Origin: Mycoemilia scoparia
Taxonomy: Eukaryota > Kickxellomycota > Kickxellomycetes > Kickxellales > Kickxellaceae
Reading direction: 5' to 3'
Assembly (NCBI GenBank): GCA_027575805.1
Contig: JANBPU010000017.1
Span: 108,976 to 172,975 of the forward strand
Length of the DNA stretch: 64,000 bases
Shown here: positions 47,351 to 58,516 of the stretch, piece after piece
Numbering within the stretch: the stretch's first letter is position 1
Layout: the number at the start of each line of letters is the position of its first letter
Notes under the pieces: model-generated
Told to the model about the DNA's origin: nothing
What the model saw: only the letters and a program-made list of their open reading frames with translations
Database searches by the model: none
Program-made: the position numbers and the translations under genes

Positions 47351-47439
47351 TCGGACCATGTTCCTAGCAAATAGCTTTTACAATGAATATAGGGCTCCCA
47401 CTAAAAAACTTGTACAAAAATGCTATATCAAGCGTACAC

Positions 47440-47520
47440 ATATGGATCATAATGTTTGAAGTGTACCTTTTGGTGATCAACGATTATAAGTGCAATCACA
47501 GCCAAATTAGCAACCATAAC
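47440..47520 (+). mobile_element. MITE-B copy 4 (one end only)
   Basis: The left end ATATGGATCATAATGTTTGA and the core ATAAGTGCAATCACAGCC are present, but no right end is visible before the next repeat (47566). It appears truncated. Confidence 0.5.
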
Positions 47521-47565
47521 TTGTTTGCAAATACTCTCCCCTCAATTATCACCATACAAACGGCT

Positions 47566-47717
47566 GTGTCCTCTAAGCGAGCGGTACTAGGATACTCCCC
47601 TGGATACTATACAATTATCACAGAGACTCCAGCTATAATGAATGGGTTATGCACTGATTATCAGGGAATGTACGAGGGTATCTGTCTGTTCCCCCTTTGT
47701 GGAGAACTTGCCAAATG
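47566..47717 (-). mobile_element. MITE-A copy 5
   Basis: The reverse-strand core CATTCATTATAGCTGGAG and the end GGAGAACTTGCCAAATG (47701-47717) match the family; the left end (near GTCCTCTAAGCGAG) has drifted. It follows MITE-B copy 4 by about 45 bp. Confidence 0.55.
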
Positions 47718-48004
47718 TATGATTACATTTGTTTACAACTCTTGCTGATGCTGTTCAATAATCAAATTCTCATATTGAGCTGATTTGAAATAATTGCATG
47801 TAGGTTATGGGTTTTAAAAGATAACTGGCCAGGAAATGCGCCAATACAACCCAGGAGGAATAGAAACCCAAGTAGCACTAATTTTGACCTTTAATGGTTT
47901 TCTTTGCATTCTATCATTTCAAACATTGCAATTTGGCACGGAAGAGGTCAATATAACACACCAGTTTTGGTAAATCTTTTGAATTTCGGTATACAAAGTG
48001 AATC

Positions 48005-48343
48005 ATGGTACTTCTTTCTAACATAATCGGCGGCGCAACTTTTGGCTTCACTGCTCGTGCTCTAGCCGTGGCTCTCCAGGGTCGGCCAGTATTTCAGAGT
48101 AAGGGCAAAATATAAGAAGTGCGGAATTCGAAAAGTGGACACTCTATACTTGTTGAATTACAAATTTAACTTGCTTATCATATAGAATTTGGCGGACTTG
48201 CTGCATGGACTGTTACGGGCGGACTAGTCGGATTTGGTTACTTCCACGCACAGCAAAGTCAGCTACAGAAGATCGAGCAACGCAGAAAGGAATTGCTAGA
48301 GAAGCGAGAAATCCGCAGAAACAAGGAAGCAGCTGAAAATTAA
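48005..48343 (+). CDS. Small two-segment membrane protein, probable mitochondrial (unidentified)
   Basis: Exons 48005-48098 and 48186-48343 join in phase to give 83 aa. Two hydrophobic glycine-rich segments (NIIGGATFGFTARALAVAL, about residues 6-24, and GLAAWTVTGGLVGFGYFH) are followed by a Glu/Lys/Arg-rich helix ending REIRRNKEAAEN. This build, with a glycine-rich hairpin and a charged coiled tail, is typical of small accessory subunits or assembly proteins of inner mitochondrial membrane complexes. I do not recognise the family with confidence. Splice sites are consensus (AGA|gtaagg and atatag), and the gene is divergent from importin beta. Confidence 0.75.
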
Positions 48344-48855
48344 TCACAATACACCACGAGCCATAGAGTAGTAGATAAACCAAGAAATGGGCAAACGACT
48401 CCCACATGTGCTTTTAGTATCTCTCTTGAACTAATGTGCGAAATAAAAATATCAAAAGATACTCCTGCTCAAGCCTTATTTAAAAGTACCCTGTCTTATT
48501 GCTGCACGATGTTCGATTTAATACTACAAGAGAATTAACATGTCAAGACCACACACACACCCAGATATATATATATTAAATATATAATGGAAAATACCAC
48601 CATGTAAGCAATGACATCATAAACCATGTTTATACTCACATCTAACAAATGTGGCTATTTAACAAGGTTCGGCTCTGTTTGACTTTAAGCAAGCCTACTA
48701 ACTAAATGACTAAATTTTATCTGTGACTAAACAGCTATTGGTATTCTATAAGATTTTGCGAAAAAAAGGGGAGCTCAATGATCTGTTGTAAACTATATTG
48801 TTTTTTGGAATCATTTTTATGTGACAAGGAGTGAAATCGTCATATATCTATAAAA

Positions 48856-48993
48856 CATTTGGCAGAATCTCCTCTAGAACCGTGCTAAAGTAATCTTTCC
48901 AGCACAGGCCTAAAATGTATGGACTATGGGCCAAATTTTCTGAAGGCATGATGATATAGCATTGTTCCCTTTTGGCGGAGAATCTTCCATTTG
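48856..48993 (-). mobile_element. MITE-A copy 6
   Basis: The copy starts CATTTGGCAGAATCTCC and ends GGAGAATCTTCCATTTG, a near-perfect inverted repeat of 17 bp and the best example of the termini. The internal reverse-strand core CCTAAAATGTATGGACTATG is conserved. Length 138 bp. Confidence 0.75.
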
Positions 48994-49020
48994 CTTTATT
49001 ACCACTTGAATGCATTGATA

Positions 49021-49142
49021 TAAGGGTAGTTATTTTTGAAGGGCTAAATTAATGCTATCGATGAAAATATAGGCCTGGCCAACATGCAAGTTGAAACTAG
49101 TCTACGAGTAAAGATTAGCCCTTCAAAAATAATCGCCCGTAT
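49021..49142 (+). mobile_element. MITE-B copy 5
   Basis: Inverted ends TTATTTTTGAAGGGCTAA and TTAGCCCTTCAAAAATAA are perfect over about 18 bp, but the internal sequence has diverged from the family core. It starts 28 bp after MITE-A copy 6. Confidence 0.7.
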
Positions 49143-49365
49143 GTCAGAATAAGCAGATTCATTATAAAATGCTTTTCTGAGTTACATTTTTGTCAGCTGC
49201 TACTTATGCTTGATTTTACGCACCACACGCCCACTCTTAACCTTCAGCACATTCGTGTCTTACAAAAGGGATTTTGCTAGTGGGCTGTATTGTAAATATC
49301 AAACCACTTAATTGCTGTTTACTTGTGTGAATTTTGTTGTCTGGCCTTGGTACATCAGTGCTACA

Positions 49366-49471
49366 ATATGGATCATAATTTTTGAAGGTGAATATTTATA
49401 GGGGAATCACAGCCAAATGGATGTCCAGTTGTACTAGTGAACTTTCACCCTTCAAAAATTATGATCCATAT
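49366..49471 (+). mobile_element. MITE-B copy 6 (near-perfect hairpin)
   Basis: The ends ATATGGATCATAATTTTTGA and TCAAAAATTATGATCCATAT are perfect inverted repeats. Internal sequence resembles copy 2 (GGATGTCCAGTTGTACTAGT). Length about 106 bp. Confidence 0.8.
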
Positions 49472-51588
49472 GAGGCGTGTTTAATCAGATGACTCCTCCA
49501 ATGATACTAGTAATTATCAAAATATAGCTTGTGTCTGAGTTTAAAGCAATACAATAGAACACTTGCAGCCAGTCCACGTTTGACGACAGATACCATTTTA
49601 AGAAAGATGCACAGTTTTGTATAAATTACACCACCAAGCGAGAACTTTGGGCGCTATAAGTGGTTCTTTGTTTAAAGACTAGATGCACCCGAAATAAATT
49701 AATTACGATCGAGTTGTCTGTGGGTGTTGCTGAAACAATGGGCATAAATATGTTTTCAATAAGAGCTATGCAAGCCACCCTGGGAGACTACATGCCCGCG
49801 ATAGTGTGGCATCTCGGGTTTAGAATAATGCCCCCAGTCTCTACACCCGTGGCAAACATCCATTTACTAGCCACTTGTGATATACGTTTATCGCCTGTTT
49901 CTAGGGGCTGTGGTTTGGGTGGTTGGTGTGACCACACTAGCATCTTCTTTACCGCATTGTATATTTCCACTTACACTACAGAGAGAATGTATATACATAC
50001 GCTCCTCTGGAAAGGTTACTAGCCAAAGTAGCTACTTGAAAAGAGTGCCGCACTGCTTTTTTTCGACAGGAAAGTTGACTGAAGAGGACACGAAGGCTAG
50101 TCTCATGAGTTACAAATCCTGTGGCTCCATTGGATGGTTTATTTTTGTGGGAGTGGTGTCTACTTCGGCAGCGCTATGGCTACATTAGGAGCCATCTGTA
50201 TATTGGCTTTACTGCACGGATTTGTTGTGCACCAAAACAGCCATCACAACAGAAGTAATGACTACGTTTATGAGGGTCGAGGGCAGTAATGCAATACTTT
50301 CGCAAATCCCAAAGCACCAATGCGTGGAGAATATGAGGTGTGGCTATCAACATCAATGAGTTGCTTTGCATTTACGAATAAGGGAAGTGTCGCCACATAA
50401 TAATGGGCATTGTGGTGTGGCTAGTGCTGCAAAGATGTTTGGGCGCTTTGCAAGAACAATACGTTGTATCGCTGATGAGAATAAATTAGGGGCGATTCGA
50501 AGTGGCTCGTTTGTGAGGACAGACTAAAAAGCACCCAAGAAAAATACTGGACAGCGTGCTGTTGGATATTCCTGATTTGGCAATGCAAATTGGTAGAAAG
50601 AAACGGGTGTGCATGTACGCTCTCAGCTCTGCAGCAATAAACGACAAATATACACATCAGCCACAATAAAGGCAAGAGCTGAACCGGCTAAAGGCATGTT
50701 GGCTGCAGCAGCTGTGGCGGGCATTGGCTGGCTTATTGTTGTTTATGCAAGTGGCTTTTATCAGAGAGAAAAATAGAAATTGACTATTGTTGTCGCTTCA
50801 AAAGGCTTATTCTTCTGGTGGGGTGACTCCAGCCTTGCATGCTCTCTATCTGGCCATATCGAGTCGCATAGGGTGATACAGTCACATCCGTGGGTGCATG
50901 CTATTGTGTATGTTATCTCCAAGGAGCACTTGGAGAGGCCATTTGGCTTCTGTTGTTGTTCTCTCCTCTCTGTCGCTTTTTGTAGAAGCTCTGCCTCAAA
51001 GCCACATAGGCCTTTTTTGGCCTGGGTCTGCCACGGCACAGAGCCTCCCCACAGAGCATCCTGCAGCACAGAGATATTATATTAGCCCTTTATTTGCATC
51101 GGCGAGCCACACCTGACTACACTGATCGCCTGAACTGGTATTGTGCTAGATAATACCGTGCATGCATCTTTGCTTTCTTTGCTGCCATCGCTTGGGATTC
51201 TCCTACTCTCCTCCGCCACAGTTTTCTATGTCACCCATCGTATAAATGAGCACTTTGCCAGCTCCAAAGTCACGCACTGCTACTTTAATCTCTTGCCACT
51301 CTCTGACACATTATCTATCTTTGCACAACTTTCTCCTTCACTGTTCTCTATTTGCGCTGTATACTCTATATATAAATACATATATATATATATATATTTG
51401 TGCACCCCCAACCTTGGCTGCGCTACAGCTCTTTGTCACTTTTACTCCTCCTTTTTGTTTAAACCACAAGTCTCCTTTCCTTTCTAGCAGCTCTCAACTA
51501 GTCATTTTCTAAACACTGAGCCTTTGAAAAGTATCACTTTTCTCTTTATTCATCCACACACATAAAAACAAATACGTGAAACATCGTT

Positions 51589-52935
51589 ATGTCTCAAGCC
51601 ACTATGTCCACCTCTCCATCGGCAGCCTCCCATTGTGAGGTCTCGTCAACTTCTGGTGTAGCTGGCGAGGCTCCACCCACCTCATCGGGCTCTGGCTCTA
51701 GCAGTATAGAACAGCGTCTTGCTGCGGCTGGTTGGAAGCTCGAGTCAAAGCCCACCGAAGACAAGTCGCCCCTTCACTCACGGGCACCCAATAGCTTTAT
51801 ACTCTACCGTGCAGACAAAGCCAAAGAAATCGCCATGCTTCACCCCAACGTCAACCAGTCCGCCATATCTCGCATGGTTGCAGACCTCTGGAAACAGGAG
51901 CCCCCTGCCGTCAAGGAAAAGTATAGACAGCGCCAGATCGAAGAAAAGAAGCGATTCAATGAGCGCATGAAAGAAAAGCTGGCCGCCTTCGACCGCTCAA
52001 TGCCAAACCGCCGCAAGCGCAAGGCCAACACAGCCATCATTGGCACCTCATCATCTATGTCTGCATCCGCAAAAGCCTCGCCGGCTTCATTCACTCGCTA
52101 CAGCGGGTCGGAATCCGCATCTCCATCAGAAACAAACAACAGCCCATATCTCGACTCTGCAGCTACGGCGCACCCAGCAACAGCTGGCCCGGCCCGCCAC
52201 TATTATAATCATCACCACACATCATCTGTATCATCTGCACCTGGACTGACATTGTCGCAATACAAGATTAATGGTTCTGCCTCCACTCCCTCTACTGGAG
52301 AGCACCATGCGGTATCCACACCAAACTCTTCAAGCGTGGCTACTTGGGCCCAGCCCATAGGTGAATCGCAATCTGCCTTTTCGTTTGACTTTAAGCGGCC
52401 CCAGTTCCCTCCACAGCATGCAAGCACCCTCAAGAACCAGGATATGGACAACGATTGGTCGCGCCGCTTCTCTATTTCTTCATCTGCACCAAATTCTCCA
52501 TACGAACGTGACATTGGCGGTGATGATATAATACCTTCTAACCGTGCCAAAACCCCCTTGGTCATGTTCAATGAGGCACCTGCCCCAAATGGCAACCAGC
52601 ACGAGTCTCCGAGCAACGGGCCATCGGTGTTCCAGAGAGGTCTACGCAACAGGAACCTACCAACAACATCCATTCAAAACCTCTTGTGCGACCCCCTTAG
52701 CCGTCGACAGTCTCTCGCTGTTGGTATGGATGTTTTCTTGCCAAATGCGCCTCCTCAAGAACTCAAACCCACGATCACAGAGGCCATGGCAGCGGCCAAC
52801 ATAAAGAGCACAGAAGCATCGCATGTTTCTGTGCCAGAAGGCAACCACCCCATTTGCATCCCATGCCCGTCTAATGGCACTTTAGTTCTAACAAATGTTC
52901 CACAAAATTGCGTAATTTATATCCAGCCTCGTTAA
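51589..52935 (+). CDS. MATA_HMG-box transcription factor
   Basis: The intronless frame encodes 448 aa with one HMG box at about residues 65-135: APNSFILYRADKAKEIAML, VNQSAISRMVADLWKQEPPA and VKEKYRQRQIEEKKRF. The N-terminal RAPNSFILYR and the Ile/Ser pattern ISRMVADLW place it with the MATA/SOX-type sequence-specific boxes (fungal mating-type, Ste11/Prf1, Rox1 proteins) rather than the architectural HMGB type. A basic stretch PNRRKRKAN after the box could be the nuclear signal. The rest is Ser/Pro/Thr/His-rich. It has an ATG at 51589 and another at 51604. Whether it is a sex-locus gene, a pheromone-response factor or a general repressor cannot be decided; the NOP2 neighbour is not a known sex-locus marker. 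Confidence 0.88.
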   Translation: MSQATMSTSPSAASHCEVSSTSGVAGEAPPTSSGSGSSSIEQRLAAAGWKLESKPTEDKSPLHSRAPNSFILYRADKAKEIAMLHPNVNQSAISRMVADLWKQEPPAVKEKYRQRQIEEKKRFNERMKEKLAAFDRSMPNRRKRKANTAIIGTSSSMSASAKASPASFTRYSGSESASPSETNNSPYLDSAATAHPATAGPARHYYNHHHTSSVSSAPGLTLSQYKINGSASTPSTGEHHAVSTPNSSSVATWAQPIGESQSAFSFDFKRPQFPPQHASTLKNQDMDNDWSRRFSISSSAPNSPYERDIGGDDIIPSNRAKTPLVMFNEAPAPNGNQHESPSNGPSVFQRGLRNRNLPTTSIQNLLCDPLSRRQSLAVGMDVFLPNAPPQELKPTITEAMAAANIKSTEASHVSVPEGNHPICIPCPSNGTLVLTNVPQNCVIYIQPR

Positions 52936-53842
52936 AATGCTGCTATTTTTGTCGTGTACATACATATATTTATTACCTAAGCTCTACTATTATTATTCTT
53001 ATTGCCCCATCACCCATATAGACTTTACAGAATAGACTTTCATTTTCTTCAACCCCATTTTATACATTCTCATTAGACTTTTTCAATTCACTTTTTCCAA
53101 TTATTTAATCCAAAATTGATCCTTTTCATCTAAATTTGTTGTATAGCTTGTTGAAATATGCTGCTATTTTAGAGTTGTATTCTAAAAATGACATGTAAAG
53201 CATAATTATTATTGTAGTCGTGTCCATGTAATCCGGGTAAAAATGATTGCATATGTTGTAGAGTTGTCATTATTTGCAATGATGTGGCATTCGCAGCTCA
53301 CCATGAGCTTACTCTAAAAATGAGGGATCATCGGATATTTGATTGTGCTGTTCTCTGAACTGATCACAGGCATATGGGTAACAACTTTTGAATGGTATCT
53401 TTTGGTGACCAACGTTTATAGTAGTAATCCCAGTCAACTATCAAGTGGTCGCCCTTCAAAAATTATCGCTCATATATAAAGGCTATTTTCAGAGGAAGAA
53501 ATATAAAAGGATTCATGTACTCTACATTATCTCTGTGACATTATATAAGGCGTGTGTTAGTGTGTTTTGCTGGAATATGAACAGTGGTTCCAAGGCCAGC
53601 ATTGAGATACTGATTCTAGAGGCATATTATTCTTGCAAGTAAAGAGTATTAGGATCAATCATGGCTGATTTGATCAGACCATTGTGTGGTATTTGGATTA
53701 TTAAAAAGATCAAGCTTTTTTTTGAAGCAAAAGCTTGCTCCCAGTACTTCAGGTCTATAAATTTACATATTTGTTATATATTTTTTGTAATACAAGTAAA
53801 AGAATTTTACAAGTGGTCATTTTATATACAGGCATAACATAA
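52936..53842. other. Intergenic region HMG-NOP2
   Basis: This 907-bp AT-rich region holds the HMG gene 3' end, MITE-B copy 7 and the NOP2 promoter. A 65-codon ORF near 53445 overlaps the repeat and is not convincing. Confidence 0.45.
53372..53475 (+). mobile_element. MITE-B copy 7 (diverged)
   Basis: Right end CGCCCTTCAAAAATTATCGC is conserved; left end AACAACTTTTGAATGGTATC is more diverged. Core reads TTATAGTAGTAATCCCAGTC. Confidence 0.55.
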
Positions 53843-56084
53843 ATGGGAAGACGTGCGCAAAACAAGCAGGGAGTGCCGCTCCCTCTTGATCAAGAAAAGA
53901 GGACAGGGAAGGTTACAGAGAAGCTCAACAAACAGCTGCGTAATAATATTGTAAAAAATTCAAAGCCGGGAAAGAGCACAAGAAAAAGCTTGGAAGACAA
54001 GGGTAGCAGCGGAGGTTCTAAGAGAAAAAGGGAAAAGGAAACTGACAACAGCATCGCTATTACCAAGAGCCGCAAAAGTTCAGCAGTGCTAAAAACAAAA
54101 AAGGACCTGTTTGAGGACAGCGATTTGGATCAGGGCACAGGCGGGCCGGAAAGTGGATGGGACAACATGGAGATGGCCTCGGAAGATGGTGAAGATAGCG
54201 ACATATCCATGGGCAGCTACGAGGGTACTTCTGATAGCGATGAAGATGAGGACGATAGCAAGGAATTGGCAGCCAGGTCTTCTGATTTCCTTTTTGACAA
54301 GGACGAAGTAAATAGTCACTCGGATTCCTCAGACGAGGATAGTGCCGAGGAGGATTCCACTGAGGAAGAAGAAGAGGAGGGGGAAGAAGAAGAAGAGGAA
54401 TTTGGCGAGCTTGGTGACATTGAGAAGAAGTCACGAAAGCTTGAGAAACTACAAAAGTTAGAAGCAACACTTGCAGAAGAAGAGCAGAGAGACATGATCG
54501 AAAGGAACGAACAGGAAGAGGACTTTTTCGAGTTCACTCTGCCCACAGAAGAGGATCTTGCTAGAGAAGCAGAAAGCCCGCCGGATCTCAATGTTGTTCA
54601 GCAGCGCATACAAGATGTTGTTCATGTGCTGAACAGCTTTTCTCAGTTGCGCGAAAGTAACAGGTAAAATTTATCTATGGGCCTATATCTTAATGCAATA
54701 TCCTTGTTACATGGTCTTACCATCTGTCTTGACTATAGGTCTCGCTCCGAATACATGAACCAGCTTACTCGTGATATGGCATTCTATTATGGATATTCAG
54801 AATTCCTGCTGGAAAAGCTCATGCAATTATTCCCTGTGTCCGAGGTTAGTTTGATGAGATGATGCAGTTGGTATGCTCCAACACATTTTGCATAGACTCC
54901 CTTCTAATGTGCTGGGTCTATTTATTGTAGGCTATCGAGTTTTTTGAGGCAAATGAAGTCCCTCGCCCGGTTACCATAAGAACCAACACGCTAAAAACCA
55001 GGAGGCGCGACCTGGCCCAGGTAAGATATTGCCTCATATTTACTCCGCGCTTTCTATTAGAATAGTTCAATACAATATGACCTTTCCTTAATACTCGTAT
55101 GCACATAGGCACTTATCAACAGAGGCGTTAATTTGGATGTCATTGGCAAATGGTCCAAGGTTGGCCTTACTATATATGACTCTCCTGTTCCCATTGGTGC
55201 AACCCCAGAGTATATGGCTGGTCATTATATGATCCAAGCCGCCTCGTCATTCTTGCCCGTTATGGCCCTTTCTCCCCAGCCCCATGAGCGAGTTCTGGAC
55301 ATGTCTTCAGCGCCTGGAGGTAAAACGACCCATTGTGCCGCGCTGATGCGAAACACTGGAGTTATATTTGCCAACGATGCCAACAAAGAGAGAGAAAAAG
55401 CCCTGGTTGCAAACATCCATCGCCTTGGAGTCTCCAACGCTGTCGTGTGTAACTACGACGGTCGCGAGTTCCCAAAGGTAATGGGTGGATTTGACCGCGT
55501 GTTGCTCGACGCACCATGCAGCGGCACTGGTGTCATATCCAAGGACGCATCTGTCAAAGTAAACAAAACTGAGCAGGACTTTAACATGCTCACTCATCTC
55601 CAGAAAGAATTGATATTATCTGCAATCGATTCTGTTGATGCAAATTCTAAAACTGGTGGTTATATAGTCTATTCTACATGTTCTGTGACTGTTGATGAGG
55701 ATGAGTCTGTTGTTGACTATGCATTGAGAAAACGCCCCAATGTCAAGCTTGTTGATACTGGGCTGGATTTTGGACGTGAAGGGTTTTCCAAGTAAGTATT
55801 GGCGAAAAACTACCCTCCTTACAAGATACGCTTTGTGAGTACATTCCTATAAATGTCCTAATTCTGTAATTATTAGGTTCCGTGGAAAGGCATTCCATCC
55901 ATCATTGTCTCTCACCAGGCGTTTCTTTGCCCACACACACAACATGGATGGCTTCTATGTCGCCAAGTTCAAGAAATTGTCCAACAAGATCACGTCACCC
56001 AGTGGCGAAAATGGCTCAACAGAAGCACGCTCCACTGGAGGCGAGCCAAAACCCAAGAAAAGCAAAAAGAAGAGGTCTGATTGA
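53843..56084 (+). CDS. NOP2: NOP2 (25S rRNA m5C methyltransferase / ribosome assembly factor)
   Basis: Nop2 methylates a cytosine in domain V of 25S rRNA and is needed for 60S assembly in the nucleolus. Five exons give 635 aa: 53843-54663, 54739-54844, 54931-55020, 55109-55791 and 55877-56084. The N-terminus is basic, then strongly acidic (residues about 85-200, including a run of Glu/Asp), as in the family. The methyltransferase domain has the NOL1/NOP2/Sun signature [18 protein letters not shown], the SAM motif [14 protein letters not shown], and both catalytic cysteines: [13 protein letters not shown] and [11 protein letters not shown]. The C-terminus carries [19 protein letters not shown] and a basic KKSKKKR tail. 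All phases close. Confidence 0.96.
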
Positions 56085-56275
56085 TAGAATAGAGTTGGAT
56101 AAACACACGCATACATACATATATCGTTTTTAATAAAACAAAAGTTTGTTATTTCAATGTTCTAAGTTCAAAACACAATAAAAATAAATCTACTAGCTCT
56201 AAGAGCAAAAAAGCTATCGAGTTAAAGTTTTTTGATCAATATATGCCAATGCGATAGTGGAAGATATCCATGAAT

Positions 56276-57531
<1,256 letters not shown>

Positions 57532-58289
57532 TTCTCGAAGTAAATTACTGGAAAAGGCGCTAGGTATGCTTGCAATAAAGTTAGGCCTGAGACTCTTAAG
57601 TAAGGGCAAGGTATGTGAAAATAGATGGTGTTTCTTGGAACTGAAAAGTGAAGAAAGAGCCATTGGAACAAATATAAATAACAAGTGTGGAATGAGGCCT
57701 GAATTTATTTTGCGCCTTAGCTGATTAATTTCTTATGGTGATCCCCACCAAAAAGATTCTATAAGAATCCATAGTCTTTATAGCATATTTCATTGGCTCG
57801 AATATGGTAGAATATCCTTAGTAATTTGCCTTGACAATATGTGTGATGTTTTTTGAAGGGGATATTTTGATGCCAAAGGATTATAGGGGCAATCGCAGCC
57901 AAATGAGTGATCACCATGTATTAGCAGATAGTCACCCTTCATAAATTTAGGTGGATCCTCATTAGAAGATAAAAGGAAAGTCCGTCTCCATGGTTCAATG
58001 TTTACAGGTTAGTGATTGGCAAAAATCGAAGGCGGTTGCCATATATATGTACCCACATACCCATAATTCATCACTTTTTAAATTTTTATAGAATTTGAAA
58101 ATTATAAAAGCTAATATTTTAATAATAGGGGTAAAGACAAATATGGCACAAATTTTTAAACAATGGACAAAAATGGCATGATTTTAAACATTTTTAATTT
58201 AAAGTCCTCCCTTCACATAATTAAATAAAAGTATTCAGTCCAAACCAAACCCTCTAATTTTTTTCTTCACTTACTCATTATTATACTTA
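57532..58289. other. Promoter of thioredoxin reductase and edge of the transposon island
   Basis: This 758-bp stretch contains the upstream region of TRR1 and MITE-B copy 8. From about 58070 the sequence becomes very AT-rich. No gene is visible. Confidence 0.45.
57837..57955 (+). mobile_element. MITE-B copy 8
   Basis: Contains the intact core TATAGGGGCAATCGCAGCCA followed by AATG, with partial ends TTTTTTGAAGGGGATA and GTCACCCTTCATAAATTTA. Confidence 0.65.
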
Positions 58290-58505
58290 CAGTGGCAAGC
58301 AAAACCGTCTCATTTTATTTATAGGATACAAAAAGTTTAATTTTCTCCATGATTAGCTAACCAAATTAGCTGAAAATTGGAGCAGTAAACAAGGTAAGGG
58401 AAACCTATAATTTATATTAAAATTAACTGATTTAATTAAAAATTGATTAAGAAATAGGTAAAAATGTAAAATACATAAAATGAGACAGTTATGCTGATTT
58501 TGAAC
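58290..58505 (+). repeat. Left terminal inverted repeat of the Tc1/mariner element
   Basis: Within this 216-bp repeat the outer CCGTCTCATTTTAT and inner ATAAAATGAGACAG motifs face each other, so each terminal repeat carries two transposase-site-like copies (IR/DR-type arrangement). Confidence 0.9.
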
Positions 58506-58516
58506 AAGGTAATAAT

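Larger units (their letters stand above)
46461..48004. other. Intergenic region with clustered MITEs
   Basis: This 1.54-kb region between two divergent genes (importin beta minus, small membrane protein plus) carries three MITE copies at 47258-47717. The ORF at 46882-47226 and its antisense partner have no recognisable motif. The remainder is AT-rich. Confidence 0.5.
48344..51588. other. 3.2-kb gene-free upstream region of the HMG-box gene
   Basis: The region contains MITE-A copy 6 and MITE-B copies 5 and 6 (48856-49471), a TA-rich tract at about 48566-48583 and an (AT)n run near 51376-51398. Several 60-120-codon ORFs at 49.6-51.5 kb have no recognisable domain and mirror one another on opposite strands. 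The last 400 bp are pyrimidine-rich, consistent with a long 5' leader. It is the longest gene-free stretch before the transposon island and suggests extended regulation of the HMG gene. Confidence 0.5.

Noticed and set aside
49660..51512. Several 60-120-codon ORFs upstream of the HMG gene
   Set aside because: They occur on both strands with no motifs, and some reflect pyrimidine-rich or (AT)n sequence.
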